The notes beneath the pieces were generated by a model. The model worked only from the letters and a program-made list of their open reading frames with translations. It was not told the DNA's origin and made no database searches. A stretch of DNA of 64,000 nt from contig NZ_AP027055.1 in NCBI RefSeq assembly GCF_027924905.1, forward strand, positions 992,001-1,056,000, read 5' to 3'. Position 1 is the first letter of the stretch. Every line of letters starts with the position of its first letter. Below, one piece after another: positions 52,068 to 61,406 of this stretch. Source of the stretch: Limnohabitans sp. INBF002. GTDB taxonomy: Bacteria > Pseudomonadota > Gammaproteobacteria > Burkholderiales > Burkholderiaceae_C. The position numbers and the translations under genes were made by a program.

Positions 52068-52261
52068 GTGAATACTCCAGAAAGTTAAGTGAGCTTGCAA
52101 AAAATGTTGCGGTGCAGCATTGGGATGAAGTTTAGGGTTATCCCGGAGCTTTGCAAGAGGGTTTGGGGCTTTGACGCTCTGTTTAGAGGTGAGGTTCTAA
52201 AACCTAAGGTTTTTGCAGATTGGTGACAATGCAGCCTTGTTTCATGCGGTTTCCAAGGGAT

Positions 52262-53227
52262 ATGCGCGCTTTTTATTCGGACCAATTCGTATTGCCCTTG
52301 CCGCCCGGCCACCGCTTTCCCATGGCCAAGTACCGCCTGCTGCGCGAGCGTTTGGGTGTCGATGTGCCTGACGTTGAGCTGGCTGCCGCCGAACCCGCCA
52401 GCGATGGCGAGCTGGCGTTGGTCCACACGCCCAGCTACATCCAGTCTGTTGTACAGGGCACGTTGAGTGATGCCCAGCAAAAAGAAATAGGCTTTCCATG
52501 GACACCGGCGATGGTCGAGCGCTCACGCCGCTCGGCAGGCGCCACGGTGATGGCCGCTCGCACCGCCTTGTTTGGCGGGCAGGGCGTGTCGGCCAACCTC
52601 GCTGGCGGCACGCACCACGCGTATGCCGACAAAGGCAGTGGTTTTTGTGTGTTCAATGATGCCGCCGTGGCCACCCGCCTCATGCAGGCTGAGTGGGGGC
52701 GTGTGCACAAGCAGCCTTTGAAAGTCGCCATCATTGATTTGGATGTGCACCAAGGCAACGGCACAGCGCGCATCTTTGAGCGAGATGCGCAGGTGTTTAC
52801 CCTGTCGATGCACGGGGCGCGTAACTTTCCGTTTGACAAAGAAGCCAGTGATTTGGACATTGAACTGCCCGATGGCTGTGACGATGCGGCTTATTTAGAG
52901 GCGCTAGAACACGCCTTGACTGAGCTAGAGGCTCGCTTTGACCCAGGCTTGGTGATTTACCTGGCGGGCGCTGACCCGCACGAGGGCGACCGCCTGGGGC
53001 GCTTGAGCCTGAGCTTTGATGGCCTAGAGGCCCGTGACCGCCGAGTCTTTGACTGGGCGTGGTCCAAACGCATTCCCTTGGCCTTTTCGATGGCGGGTGG
53101 GTATGGCCGTGACATGACCGACACCGTCCAGGTGCAAATCAACACCTACCGTGTCGCCTATGCGTACTGGCGACGCTGGCAAAATCTGACCAAAGATCTA
53201 AATCAAGAAAAGGAGACTCACCCATGA
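52262..53227 (+). CDS. Histone deacetylase-family protein (AcuC/APAH-like)
   Basis: A 321-residue arginase/deacetylase-fold zinc amidohydrolase. Features are MRAFYSDQFVLPLPPGHRFP at the N-terminus, the tandem His of the active site in GGTHHAYADKGSGFCVFND, metal-binding VAIIDLDVHQGNGTARIF, and ADPHEGDRLGRLSL. It probably deacetylates lysine side chains or small amides. The start at 52262 is chosen by fit to the family; ATGs at 52244 and 52229 are possible. The stop overlaps the nitroreductase start (ATGA). Confidence 0.9.
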   Translation: MRAFYSDQFVLPLPPGHRFPMAKYRLLRERLGVDVPDVELAAAEPASDGELALVHTPSYIQSVVQGTLSDAQQKEIGFPWTPAMVERSRRSAGATVMAARTALFGGQGVSANLAGGTHHAYADKGSGFCVFNDAAVATRLMQAEWGRVHKQPLKVAIIDLDVHQGNGTARIFERDAQVFTLSMHGARNFPFDKEASDLDIELPDGCDDAAYLEALEHALTELEARFDPGLVIYLAGADPHEGDRLGRLSLSFDGLEARDRRVFDWAWSKRIPLAFSMAGGYGRDMTDTVQVQINTYRVAYAYWRRWQNLTKDLNQEKETHP

Positions 53228-53928
53228 CCAATTCAAACGTGGCCGCCGTAGACCAAGCCATCACCTCACGCATGTCAGCGCGTGCCTTCACGCAACAAGC
53301 CGTGTCGCGCGAACTCATCACAGACATTTTGCAAGTGGCCAGTCGCGCGCCATCGGGCACCAACACCCAGCCTTGGAAGGTCTATGTGTTGCAAGGTGCC
53401 ACACGTGATGCGTTGGTCGACAAAGTGTGCGCCGCTCACGAGGCCATTCGCGCCAACCCCGAAGTGGCCAAGCAATACCAAGAGCAATACGACTATTACC
53501 CCGCGCAATGGGTCAGCCCCTACATCGACCGTCGCCGTGAAAACGGTTGGAGCCTGTATGGCTTGTTGGGCATCGGCAAAGCCGACAAAGACCGCATGCA
53601 CGAACAACAGCAACGTAACTTCAAGTTCTTTGATGCGCCTGTGGGTTTGATGTTCACCATCGACCCCATCATGGGCCGCGGTTCGATGCTGGACTACGGC
53701 ATGTTCATTCAAAACATCATGGTGGCTGCGCGTGCGCGTGGTTTGCACACCTGCCCGCAAGCGGCTTGGAATGCATTTCACAGCATCATCTTGCCGCACA
53801 TCAGCGCGGGCGAGGGCGAGATGCTTGTGTGCGGTATGTCGTTGGGCTATGCCGACGAAACCGATAAGGTCAACACTTTAGTCACACCGCGTGTGCCCGT
53901 GGATGAGTTCACCCATTGGGTAGCCTAA
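53224..53928 (+). CDS. Nitroreductase-family FMN oxidoreductase
   Basis: A 234-residue FMN-dependent nitroreductase-fold protein. ITSRMSARAFTQQAVSRELI and VASRAPSGTNTQPWKVYVLQ are the FMN phosphate-binding region; GMFIQNIMVAARARGLHTCP and the C-terminal MLVCGMSLGYADETDKVNT are typical. AAAAGGAG lies 7 bases before the start. It overlaps the deacetylase gene by 4 bp. Substrates may include quinones or nitroaromatics; the natural one is unknown. Confidence 0.9.
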   Translation: MTNSNVAAVDQAITSRMSARAFTQQAVSRELITDILQVASRAPSGTNTQPWKVYVLQGATRDALVDKVCAAHEAIRANPEVAKQYQEQYDYYPAQWVSPYIDRRRENGWSLYGLLGIGKADKDRMHEQQQRNFKFFDAPVGLMFTIDPIMGRGSMLDYGMFIQNIMVAARARGLHTCPQAAWNAFHSIILPHISAGEGEMLVCGMSLGYADETDKVNTLVTPRVPVDEFTHWVA

Positions 53929-53947
53929 TTTTTAAAGTTGCTTTCAC

Positions 53948-55132
53948 ATGATCATCACCAGCCTGCTCGACACCGACCTTTATAAATTCACCATGATGCA
54001 GGCTGTGCTGCATCAGTTTCCCAGTGCGCAGGTGTCGTACAAGTTCAAGTGCCGCAATCCGGGTGTGCAGCTGGCGCCGTACGTGCAGGAAATTCGTGAC
54101 GAAATTCGCTCGCTGTGCAGCTTGCAGTTTCAAGATGCCGAGTTGGCTTGGCTGCGCAGCCTGCGTTTCATCAAGAGTGACTTTGTGGATTTTTTGGGGC
54201 TGTTTCGCCTCAACGAAAAATACATCCAAGTGAATGCGCTCTCGAATGGCGAGATCGACATCAGCATCCAAGGCCCTTGGCTGCATACGATTTTGTTTGA
54301 GATTCCCGTGTTGGCCATCGTCAACGAGGTGTACTTTCGCAACACGCAAAAAGTGCCCGATTTCTTGGAAGGGCGCAAGCGCCTGGATCAAAAAATTCAA
54401 GCCTTGCATGCCGAGCGTTTGAGCGATTTGAAAATTGCCGACTACGGCACACGCCGCCGCTTCTCGAAAGCGTGGCATGAAGAAATTTTGCGCGTCTTGA
54501 TTTCTCGCTTGGGCACGGGGTCTGAAGGGCAATTTGCCGGTACCAGCAACGCCTTGTTTGCCATGAAGCTTGGCCTCACGCCCTTGGGCACCATGGCGCA
54601 TGAGTATTTACAAGCGTGCCAAGCCTTGGGCCCACGCTTGCGTGACAGCCAGGTGTTCGGTTTTGAAACGTGGGCGCGCGAATACCGTGGTGACTTGGGC
54701 ATTGCGTTGAGCGATGTGTACGGCATTGAGCCGTTCTTGCGCGATTTCGACATGTACTTTTGCAAACTGTTCGATGGCGCGCGTCACGACAGTGGCGACC
54801 CCTTCACTTGGGGCGAGCGCATGATTGAGCATTACCGCAACAACCGCGTAGACCCGATGACCAAGACCTTGATTTTTTCGGATGGCCTCACCATCGAAAA
54901 AATCATCGCGCTGTACCAACAGTTCCGTGGCCGCTGCCAACTCGCGTTTGGCATTGGCACCAACTTGACCAATGACCTCGGCTACGAACCCTTGCAAATC
55001 GTCATCAAGATGACGCAATGCAACGGACAACCCGTAGCCAAACTGTCGGACACACCCTCTAAAAATATGTGCCAAGACGAAAAATACTTGGCCTATTTGC
55101 GCCAGGTGTTTGACATTGCACAGCCTGCTTAA
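53948..55132 (+). CDS. pncB: Nicotinate phosphoribosyltransferase
   Basis: A 394-residue PncB enzyme of NAD salvage; it makes nicotinate mononucleotide from nicotinate, PRPP and [28 protein letters not shown]-like [15 protein letters not shown], the phosphorylated-His region [27 protein letters not shown] and [10 protein letters not shown] are diagnostic. Length matches the family (about 400). It follows the nitroreductase gene by 19 bp. Confidence 0.96.
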   Translation: MIITSLLDTDLYKFTMMQAVLHQFPSAQVSYKFKCRNPGVQLAPYVQEIRDEIRSLCSLQFQDAELAWLRSLRFIKSDFVDFLGLFRLNEKYIQVNALSNGEIDISIQGPWLHTILFEIPVLAIVNEVYFRNTQKVPDFLEGRKRLDQKIQALHAERLSDLKIADYGTRRRFSKAWHEEILRVLISRLGTGSEGQFAGTSNALFAMKLGLTPLGTMAHEYLQACQALGPRLRDSQVFGFETWAREYRGDLGIALSDVYGIEPFLRDFDMYFCKLFDGARHDSGDPFTWGERMIEHYRNNRVDPMTKTLIFSDGLTIEKIIALYQQFRGRCQLAFGIGTNLTNDLGYEPLQIVIKMTQCNGQPVAKLSDTPSKNMCQDEKYLAYLRQVFDIAQPA

Positions 55133-55142
55133 AGGCGTGTTG

Positions 55143-56471
55143 ATGAATTACCTCAAGGTCGCTTTGGTGTTTGCACTCGCATTTGGGGTGAATCTGGTAG
55201 CGCCTGGCTTGCTGGCGCATATCTCGCATTTGGGCGAGGCAGAAGCCGCCATTGCCGCCACCTTGTGGTGTTTGGGTTTGTTTCTTTTGTTTGGTTGGGC
55301 GTGCAGCAAAGTGGCGGATGGCACACTGTTTCCGAGCTTTACGTTGCAGTTGCTCATCGGCATCGTCTTGCACGATGCGCTGGCGCCGTTGTCGGCGCAG
55401 CTGGTGTTGTCGGTGGTCGTCTGCACGGCCTTGGCCGCCATCATTTTGAAATCGGGTGGGGATGAAATTGCGCGCCAAGATTTTTTGAAAATTGCGTTTC
55501 CAACTTTGTTGATTGCCACCGTGGGCTACTTGGTGACGTTTTTCATCATGTTCCCCGTGCTGATGTGGCTGGGCTTGGACAGCAAGACAGCGGCACTCTT
55601 GGCCGCCATCATTGGCTCTACCGATCCTGCTGCGTTGATCCCCACGCTCAAGACCTTGGCGTTCAAACCCCAGTACAAACAAGTGTCCAACTTGTCGGTG
55701 GCTGAAAGCGCGTTGAACGATGCGGTGGGGGCCATCTTTACCGGTGCCATTGCCGCCATGATTTTGGGTGGCGTCAACATTGACAATGTGGGCGCATTGG
55801 CGACGGGGCTGTTCAGTGGAGACAACTTACGTTTGCTGGCCGCACAGTTTGGTTTTGGCGTGATCGCGGGTGTCGTCGGTTGGTTGGGCATGTATGCGTT
55901 TGAGCGCTACAAATCCAAAAGCAACGCGGCAGGCAAGTTGGATGAACCGTATGACTTTGCGCTGGTGTTGGCTGTGCCTTTGGTGACGTTTGTATTGGCA
56001 CAAATGATTCATGGCAATGGTTTCTTGGCTGCGTTCATCGCAGGCTTGCTGGCCAACTTCAACCACGGCACGCATTACTTTCATGGCTTGCTGCACAGCC
56101 TCGAAGTGAAGCTTGAAAGCGTGGCCAAGCCCACCATCTTCATGATGGTGGGGCCGTTCGTGGCCCTGCAACAGTTGGCTGATACGGCTTTGTTGGGCTT
56201 GCTGGTGTCTTTGGCCTTCATTGTTTTGGCTCGGCCTGTGGCGGTGTTCGTGTCCTTGCTACCCACATCCATCAGCCGCCAAGAAAAATTATTCCTGTGT
56301 GCCGTGCGCGAGACCGGGGTGATTCCCGTCGTCTTGGCTGTAGTCACGGTGGCCCAATTTCCAGAGATGACCCAACTCATGCCCTTGACCGCTTGGGTGG
56401 TGATTTGGACCTTGACCTTGCTTCCTGCGCTGACCCCTTGGTGGGCCAAAAACTTAAACATGATTGAGTAA
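55143..56471 (+). CDS. Cation:proton antiporter (CPA1 family)
   Basis: A 442-residue integral membrane protein with about 12 hydrophobic helices. The ion-binding-type segment IIGSTDPAALIPTLKTLAF and LSVAESALNDAVGAIFTGAI are typical of CPA1 Na+/H+ antiporters. The start at 55143 (MNYLKVALVFA) lies 11 bp after the pncB stop; an earlier in-frame start inside pncB was rejected. It probably exchanges Na+ or K+ for protons. Confidence 0.9.
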   Translation: MNYLKVALVFALAFGVNLVAPGLLAHISHLGEAEAAIAATLWCLGLFLLFGWACSKVADGTLFPSFTLQLLIGIVLHDALAPLSAQLVLSVVVCTALAAIILKSGGDEIARQDFLKIAFPTLLIATVGYLVTFFIMFPVLMWLGLDSKTAALLAAIIGSTDPAALIPTLKTLAFKPQYKQVSNLSVAESALNDAVGAIFTGAIAAMILGGVNIDNVGALATGLFSGDNLRLLAAQFGFGVIAGVVGWLGMYAFERYKSKSNAAGKLDEPYDFALVLAVPLVTFVLAQMIHGNGFLAAFIAGLLANFNHGTHYFHGLLHSLEVKLESVAKPTIFMMVGPFVALQQLADTALLGLLVSLAFIVLARPVAVFVSLLPTSISRQEKLFLCAVRETGVIPVVLAVVTVAQFPEMTQLMPLTAWVVIWTLTLLPALTPWWAKNLNMIE

Positions 56472-56474
56472 CTT

Positions 56475-57449
56475 ATGAAATCCAAAATCATCATCGCCCG
56501 TCCCATTTTTGAAGCAACCTTGGCGCGCTTGCGCGAGCATTTTGAGGTGACCGATAACCAAGCTGACACGCCATGGACCAAAGCTTCTTGGACCCAAGCG
56601 TTGTCGCAGCACGTGGGTGCACTCACCACCGGTTCTGACCCAGTGGACGCAGAGGTGCTCAAGGCGTGCCCTCAACTCAAAGCCGTGGCCAACATGGCTG
56701 TGGGTTACAACAACTTCGACGTACCAGCCATGACCGCCCAAGGCGTGCAAGCCAGCAACACACCCGATGTGTTGACCGAAACCACGGCCGATTTTGGCTT
56801 TGCGTTGTTGATGGCTACTGCACGCCGCATCACCGAGAGCGAACACTACCTGCGCCGTGGCGAGTGGACGCAGTGGCGCTACGACATGTTTGCCGGTGCT
56901 GAAGTGCACGGCAGCACCATTGGTATTTTGGGCATGGGGCGTATTGGTCAAGGCATTGCGCGCCGCGCCGCACACGGCTTTGGCATGAAGGTGATTTATC
57001 ACAACCGTTCACGCCTGAGTGCTGAGTCTGAAGCCGAATGCAAAGCCACGTATGTGAGCAAAGAAGAACTGCTCAAAACTGCAGACCACGTGATGTTGGT
57101 GGTGCCTTACAGCGCCGCGTCGCATCACACCATTGGCGCGGCAGAGTTGGCGCAAATGAAGCCCACGGCCACGCTCATCAACATCGCACGCGGTGGCATC
57201 GTGGACGATGCTGCTTTGGCGGTGGCCTTGCGCAACAAGCAAATTGCAGCCGCTGGCTTGGATGTGTTTGAAGGCGAGCCCAAAGTGCATCCCGATTTGT
57301 TGACCGTGCCCAATGTGGTCCTCACGCCGCACATTGCCAGTGCGTCGATTCCCACACGCATGGCCATGGCGAACTTGGCAGCAGACAACCTCATCAGCTA
57401 CTTCACCCAAGGCAAATCGTTGACGCCTTTGAACACGGTGGCTGCGTGA
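56475..57449 (+). CDS. D-isomer-specific 2-hydroxyacid dehydrogenase (glyoxylate/hydroxypyruvate reductase-like)
   Basis: A 324-residue NAD(P)-dependent dehydrogenase. NMAVGYNNFDVPAM, nucleotide motif IGILGMGRIGQGIARRA, HNRSR after the second strand (suggesting NADP), the catalytic Arg in INIARGGIVDD, Glu in DVFEGEPKVHPDL, and His in VVLTPHIASAS are all present. Glyoxylate or hydroxypyruvate is the likely substrate. Its TGA overlaps the rmuC ATG (TGATG). Confidence 0.92.
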   Translation: MKSKIIIARPIFEATLARLREHFEVTDNQADTPWTKASWTQALSQHVGALTTGSDPVDAEVLKACPQLKAVANMAVGYNNFDVPAMTAQGVQASNTPDVLTETTADFGFALLMATARRITESEHYLRRGEWTQWRYDMFAGAEVHGSTIGILGMGRIGQGIARRAAHGFGMKVIYHNRSRLSAESEAECKATYVSKEELLKTADHVMLVVPYSAASHHTIGAAELAQMKPTATLINIARGGIVDDAALAVALRNKQIAAAGLDVFEGEPKVHPDLLTVPNVVLTPHIASASIPTRMAMANLAADNLISYFTQGKSLTPLNTVAA

Positions 57450-58711
57450 TGGAAATTTGGATTGCAGTTGGTGTTGGCGCGTTCAACGCCTTGCTGTTGG
57501 TTTTGCTGTTGCGCCGCCCCAGTGGCAACAACGAAGCCGCCGCTTTGGCTTTGCAGCAGAGCCTGCAAAGCATGCATGAAAAGCTAGAGCGCATCGAGCG
57601 CGAGCTGCGCACAGAAATTACCGAATCCTCACGCGGTGGCCGCCAAGAGCTGACGCAAAACCTCGCGCTGTTTCAGCAAAGCCAAGTGCAGCAACTCACG
57701 CTCATGCAAAAAAGCATTGGCGACACGCTGAACCAACAGCTCCAGCAGCTGCAAAAAAGCAATGCCGACAAGTTGGATGAAATGCGTCGCACGGTGGATG
57801 AGAAGCTGCAAACCACGCTTGAGAAGCGTTTGTCTGAAAGCTTCAAACAAGTGGCGGAGCGCTTGGAGCAAGTGCACAACGGCCTCGGGCAAATGCAAAA
57901 ACTGGCTGACGGTGTGGGCAGCTTGCAGCGCGTGTTGACCAACGTCAAAACACGCGGCATGTTTGGCGAGGTGCAACTCGAAGCCTTGCTGGAACAAGTG
58001 CTCACGATTGAGCAATACGCCAAGCAAGTCGAAACCAAACCCCGCAGCAACCAACGTGTGGACTTTGCGATTCGCTTTCCAGGCCGAGGCGGTGCAGACG
58101 GCGAACCCGTGTGGCTGCCGATTGATGCCAAGTTTCCCCGTGAAGACTACGAGCGCTTGCTCGACGCGCAGGACCGCGCGGATGGTGTGGCTGCTGAAGT
58201 GGCAGCCAAAGCTCTGGAAGTGCGCATCCGCACCGAAGCCAAGAGCATTGCCGAGAGCTACCTCGCGCCGCCGCACACCACCGACTTTGCCATTTTGTTT
58301 TTGCCCACCGAAGGTTTGTATGCCGAGGTGTTGCGCCGCCCCGGTTTGATGGACAGCTTGCAGCGCGACTACCGCGTCACCCTGGCTGGCCCCACCACCT
58401 TGCTGGCCATGCTCAACAGCTTGCACATGGGCTTTCGCACATTGGCGTTGGAGCAGCAAGCCTCTGAGGTGTGGAAAGTGTTGGGCGCCGTCAAAACCGA
58501 GTTCGAACGCTACGGTGATTGGGTGGAGAAGGTGCGCGAGCAAGTGCAAAAAGCCGCTGACACCTTGGACCGTGCCGACACGCGCAGCCGCCAAATGCGC
58601 CGTGCTTTGAAAAACGTCGAAGCCTTGCCCGAAGGCGAAGCGCAAGCCTTGTTGCCCAAGTTTGACGATGCCTTGGAAGAATCGGACGTGAAAGCGGACG
58701 CCAAAGTTTGA
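57449..58711 (+). CDS. rmuC: DNA recombination protein RmuC
   Basis: A 420-residue RmuC-family protein, which limits DNA inversions and has a restriction-endonuclease-like fold. There is an N-terminal membrane-anchor helix (IWIAVGVGAFNALLLVLLLR), a long coiled coil at about 30-150, and the nuclease-like domain with VDFAIRFPGRG, VWLPIDAKFPREDYERL and AILFLPTEGLYAEVLRRPGL. The ATG at 57449 overlaps the previous stop. Confidence 0.94.
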   Translation: MEIWIAVGVGAFNALLLVLLLRRPSGNNEAAALALQQSLQSMHEKLERIERELRTEITESSRGGRQELTQNLALFQQSQVQQLTLMQKSIGDTLNQQLQQLQKSNADKLDEMRRTVDEKLQTTLEKRLSESFKQVAERLEQVHNGLGQMQKLADGVGSLQRVLTNVKTRGMFGEVQLEALLEQVLTIEQYAKQVETKPRSNQRVDFAIRFPGRGGADGEPVWLPIDAKFPREDYERLLDAQDRADGVAAEVAAKALEVRIRTEAKSIAESYLAPPHTTDFAILFLPTEGLYAEVLRRPGLMDSLQRDYRVTLAGPTTLLAMLNSLHMGFRTLALEQQASEVWKVLGAVKTEFERYGDWVEKVREQVQKAADTLDRADTRSRQMRRALKNVEALPEGEAQALLPKFDDALEESDVKADAKV

Positions 58712-59859
58712 AACGTGAACTCGCCAAGTTGATTGCAGGCCAGGTGTGCTTGCATGCTTGCATGGCGGGCATGCGCATGGCCGCACCCTTGATGGCCTTG
58801 CGCAATGGCCAAAGCGAAGCTGCCGTTGGTTTTTTGCTGGCTATGTTTGCTTTGACCCAAGTGTTCTTGGCTTTGCCTGCAGGCCGTTATGCCGACTTGC
58901 ACGGCTTGAAGCGCCCCGTGATGTGGAGTGTGCTCATGGGGGCTACGGGTGCAGGTGCTGCGGCGTTGTGGCCCACTTTTGCGGTGCTGTGTTTCAGTGG
59001 GTTGATGACGGGCGGTGCCACGGGCATTGCCATCATCGCTTTACAACGCCATGTGGGGCGTGCGGCGCAAGGTTTGACGCAAATGAAACAAGCGTTCAGT
59101 TGGCTGTCGATTGCGCCTGCGTTCTCTAACTTCATTGGCCCGTTCATGGCCGGTTTGCTGATTGACCATGCTGGCTTTCAATGGGCGTTTGCCGCCATGG
59201 CTGCGTTGCCTGTGATGGCCTGGCTGTGGATACGCCAAGCACATGAGTTGCCCAAGGTGGTCAAGCCCGAAGGCCATGAGAACAACAGCGCTTGGGATTT
59301 GTTGAACGAGCCCATGTTTCGGCGCTTGTTGATGGTCAATTGGTTTTTGTCGGCGTGCTGGGATGTGCACACCTTTGTGGTGCCCATCTTGGGTCACGAA
59401 CGCGGTCTGAGTGCTTCGGCGATTGGCTCTATCTTGGGCGTGTTTGCCTTGGCCGCCGCCTTCATTCGCATGATGATGCCCTTCATTGCGGCGCGCTTGC
59501 ATGAGTGGCAAGTGGTCACCGGTGCGATGCTGATCACTTCGTTCATGCTGGCGGTGTACCCCTTCACTGAAACAGCTTGGTTGATGGGCGTATGTTCGGT
59601 GTTGGTGGGCTTGTCGCTAGGGGGCGTTCAGCCCATGATCATGAGCACCTTGCACCAAATCACGCCAGAGCATCGGCATGGCGAGGCTTTGGGTTTGCGT
59701 TTGATGGGCATCAACGCCTCCAGCGTGCTGATGCCCATGGTGTTTGGTGCAGCAGGCACCGTCATTGGCATCAGCGGGGTGTTTTGGTGTGTGTCGGCGG
59801 TGGTGGGCTTGGGCTCACGCAGCGCGTATCAGCTCAGAGTTCATAAAAAGCACGGATAA
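58708..59859 (+). CDS. MFS transporter, TTG start overlapping rmuC
   Basis: A 383-residue major facilitator superfamily permease with about 12 hydrophobic helices. The loop between helices 2 and 3 reads LPAGRYADLHGLKRPVMWSV, an MFS motif A variant. The start is TTG at 58708, sharing 4 bases with the rmuC stop (TTGA), since no ATG precedes the first helix. The tail overlaps the convergent LOG-family gene by 26 bp. Substrate unknown. Confidence 0.88.
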   Translation: MKRELAKLIAGQVCLHACMAGMRMAAPLMALRNGQSEAAVGFLLAMFALTQVFLALPAGRYADLHGLKRPVMWSVLMGATGAGAAALWPTFAVLCFSGLMTGGATGIAIIALQRHVGRAAQGLTQMKQAFSWLSIAPAFSNFIGPFMAGLLIDHAGFQWAFAAMAALPVMAWLWIRQAHELPKVVKPEGHENNSAWDLLNEPMFRRLLMVNWFLSACWDVHTFVVPILGHERGLSASAIGSILGVFALAAAFIRMMMPFIAARLHEWQVVTGAMLITSFMLAVYPFTETAWLMGVCSVLVGLSLGGVQPMIMSTLHQITPEHRHGEALGLRLMGINASSVLMPMVFGAAGTVIGISGVFWCVSAVVGLGSRSAYQLRVHKKHG

Positions 59860-60697
59860 ATTCCCATGCTTCTTCGACGCTGTCGCTGTATTTGAACAAC
59901 TCTGCATCTGCCGCAGAAATCACGCCTTCTTCAATCATCACCGAGATGTTCAGCAAACGCTTCCAATAACTGCTGCCAAACAAAACAATCGGGACGGGCT
60001 TTGCTTTTTTGCATTGCACCAAGGTCAGCGTTTCAAAGAGTTCATCCATGGTGCCGAAGCCGCCAGGAAATGCCACCAAGGCTTTGGCGCGCATCATGAA
60101 GTGCATCTTGCGCAGCGCAAAGTAATGGAATTTAAAACTTAGTCCTGGGGTGATGTACGGGTTGGGTACTTGTTCGTGCGGTAAGGCAATGTTCAAACCA
60201 ATGCTCATACCGCCAGCTTCGGATGCGCCACGGTTCGCGGCCTCCATGATGCCGGGGCCACCGCCTGTGCAGATGTAAAACTTGCGGCCATTGAGCCGGT
60301 CTGCACTGAATTTGGTAATGAGGTGCGCCAGTGCCCGAGACTGCTCATAAAAGCGGGCGTTACGAACCAAGGTTTCAGCTTCGGTGATGGCTTGCGCGTC
60401 GTCGCTTGTACGCGCTTTGAGCAAGATGCGATGGGCTTCCTCTTCGCTTTTGAAGCGCGCACTGCCAAACACCACCACGGTGTGTTCGATGCCCAAGGCC
60501 TGTTGAGCCAAGTCTGGTTTGAGCATCTCGAGTTGAAAACGAATGCCACGCGTTTCACGGCGCAGCAAAAATTCAGGGTCTCCAAAAGCGAGTCGGTTTG
60601 ATTCCGGGGCGAGCGTGTCACCTGCAGGGGTTTGCGCTTTGAGCGTTTCCCAAGCTTCTGCAATTCTTCGGTCGTGAGGGTCAAGCATTCCATCCAT
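59834..60697 (-). CDS. LOG-family protein (TIGR00730-type Rossmann nucleotide hydrolase)
   Basis: A 287-residue protein of the LOG family, whose members release bases from nucleoside monophosphates and can make cytokinins. FYICTGGGPGIMEAANRGA and FPGGFGTMDELFETLTLVQ are the two signature motifs (PGGxGTxxE). It is longer than plant-type LOG (about 190) because of about 80 N-terminal residues. It overlaps the MFS gene tail-to-tail and lies just downstream of the efp terminator. Confidence 0.88.
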   Translation of the reverse strand: MDGMLDPHDRRIAEAWETLKAQTPAGDTLAPESNRLAFGDPEFLLRRETRGIRFQLEMLKPDLAQQALGIEHTVVVFGSARFKSEEEAHRILLKARTSDDAQAITEAETLVRNARFYEQSRALAHLITKFSADRLNGRKFYICTGGGPGIMEAANRGASEAGGMSIGLNIALPHEQVPNPYITPGLSFKFHYFALRKMHFMMRAKALVAFPGGFGTMDELFETLTLVQCKKAKPVPIVLFGSSYWKRLLNISVMIEEGVISAADAELFKYSDSVEEAWEFIRAFYEL

Positions 60698-60731
60698 AGC
60701 GCTATGTTAGCGGCTCGCTTGATGTGACCAT

Positions 60732-60756
60732 GAAAAAAGGCTCCCGAAGGAGCCTT
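60732..60756 (-). terminator. Intrinsic terminator of efp
   Basis: AAGGCTCC (60737-60744) and GGAGCCTT (60749-60756) form a perfect 8-bp stem with loop CGAA; a run of A on the left is a U run in the minus-strand RNA. It lies 23 bp past the efp stop. Confidence 0.88.
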
Positions 60757-60778
60757 GATTTGCTAAACCGTTGAAGGC

Positions 60779-61333
60779 TTAGACGCGCTTGCGGTATTCG
60801 CCGGTGCGTGTGTCGACTTCAACTTTATCGCCTTGGGCCACGAACAAGGGCACAGCCACTTCGAAGCCTGTTGCGAGTTTGGCGGGCTTCAACACTTTGC
60901 CTGAGGTGTCGCCTTTGACGGCTGGCTCAGTCCAAGTGATTTCGCGCACGACGTTGGTAGGCAATTCGACAGAGATGGCTTTCTCGTCGTAGAACACCAC
61001 TTCGAGTTCCATGCCGTCTTCGAGGTAGTTCAAGGCGTCGCCCATGTTGCTGGCTTCGACTTCGTATTGGTTGAAGTCAGCGTCCATGCACACGTACATG
61101 GGGTCAGCGAAGTAAGAGTAGGTGCAGTCTTTCTTGTCCAAGATGACTTGGTCCATCTTGTCGTCGGCCTTGAACACGACTTCGGTGCCGAAGTTAGCGA
61201 TCAAGCTTTTGAGTTTCATGCGAACGGTGGACGAGCCACGACCGCCACGTTGGTATTCGGTGCGCAGGACAACCATCGGGTCCTTGCCGTGCATGATGAC
61301 GTTGCCAACGCGGATTTCTTGAGCGGTTTTCAT
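60779..61333 (-). CDS. efp: Elongation factor P
   Basis: A 184-residue EF-P, which relieves ribosome stalling at polyproline. Three beta-barrel domains are of normal length. The tip of the first-domain loop is [12 protein letters not shown] with Arg at residue 32, the residue rhamnosylated by EarP in this class, instead of the Lys34 of E. coli-type EF-P. The earP gene lies directly upstream on the same strand, confirming the class. Ends at a strong terminator. Confidence 0.97.
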   Translation of the reverse strand: MKTAQEIRVGNVIMHGKDPMVVLRTEYQRGGRGSSTVRMKLKSLIANFGTEVVFKADDKMDQVILDKKDCTYSYFADPMYVCMDADFNQYEVEASNMGDALNYLEDGMELEVVFYDEKAISVELPTNVVREITWTEPAVKGDTSGKVLKPAKLATGFEVAVPLFVAQGDKVEVDTRTGEYRKRV

Positions 61334-61406
61334 AGTTTGGATGTTTTCTAAGAGGTATGTGGCCCATGCAGCTCAAGCTGCGCTGGGATTCGCAAAGCCG
61401 TCTATT

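Noticed and set aside
57629-58786. 385-codon minus-strand open frame
   Set aside because: Antisense to rmuC with no homology seen.
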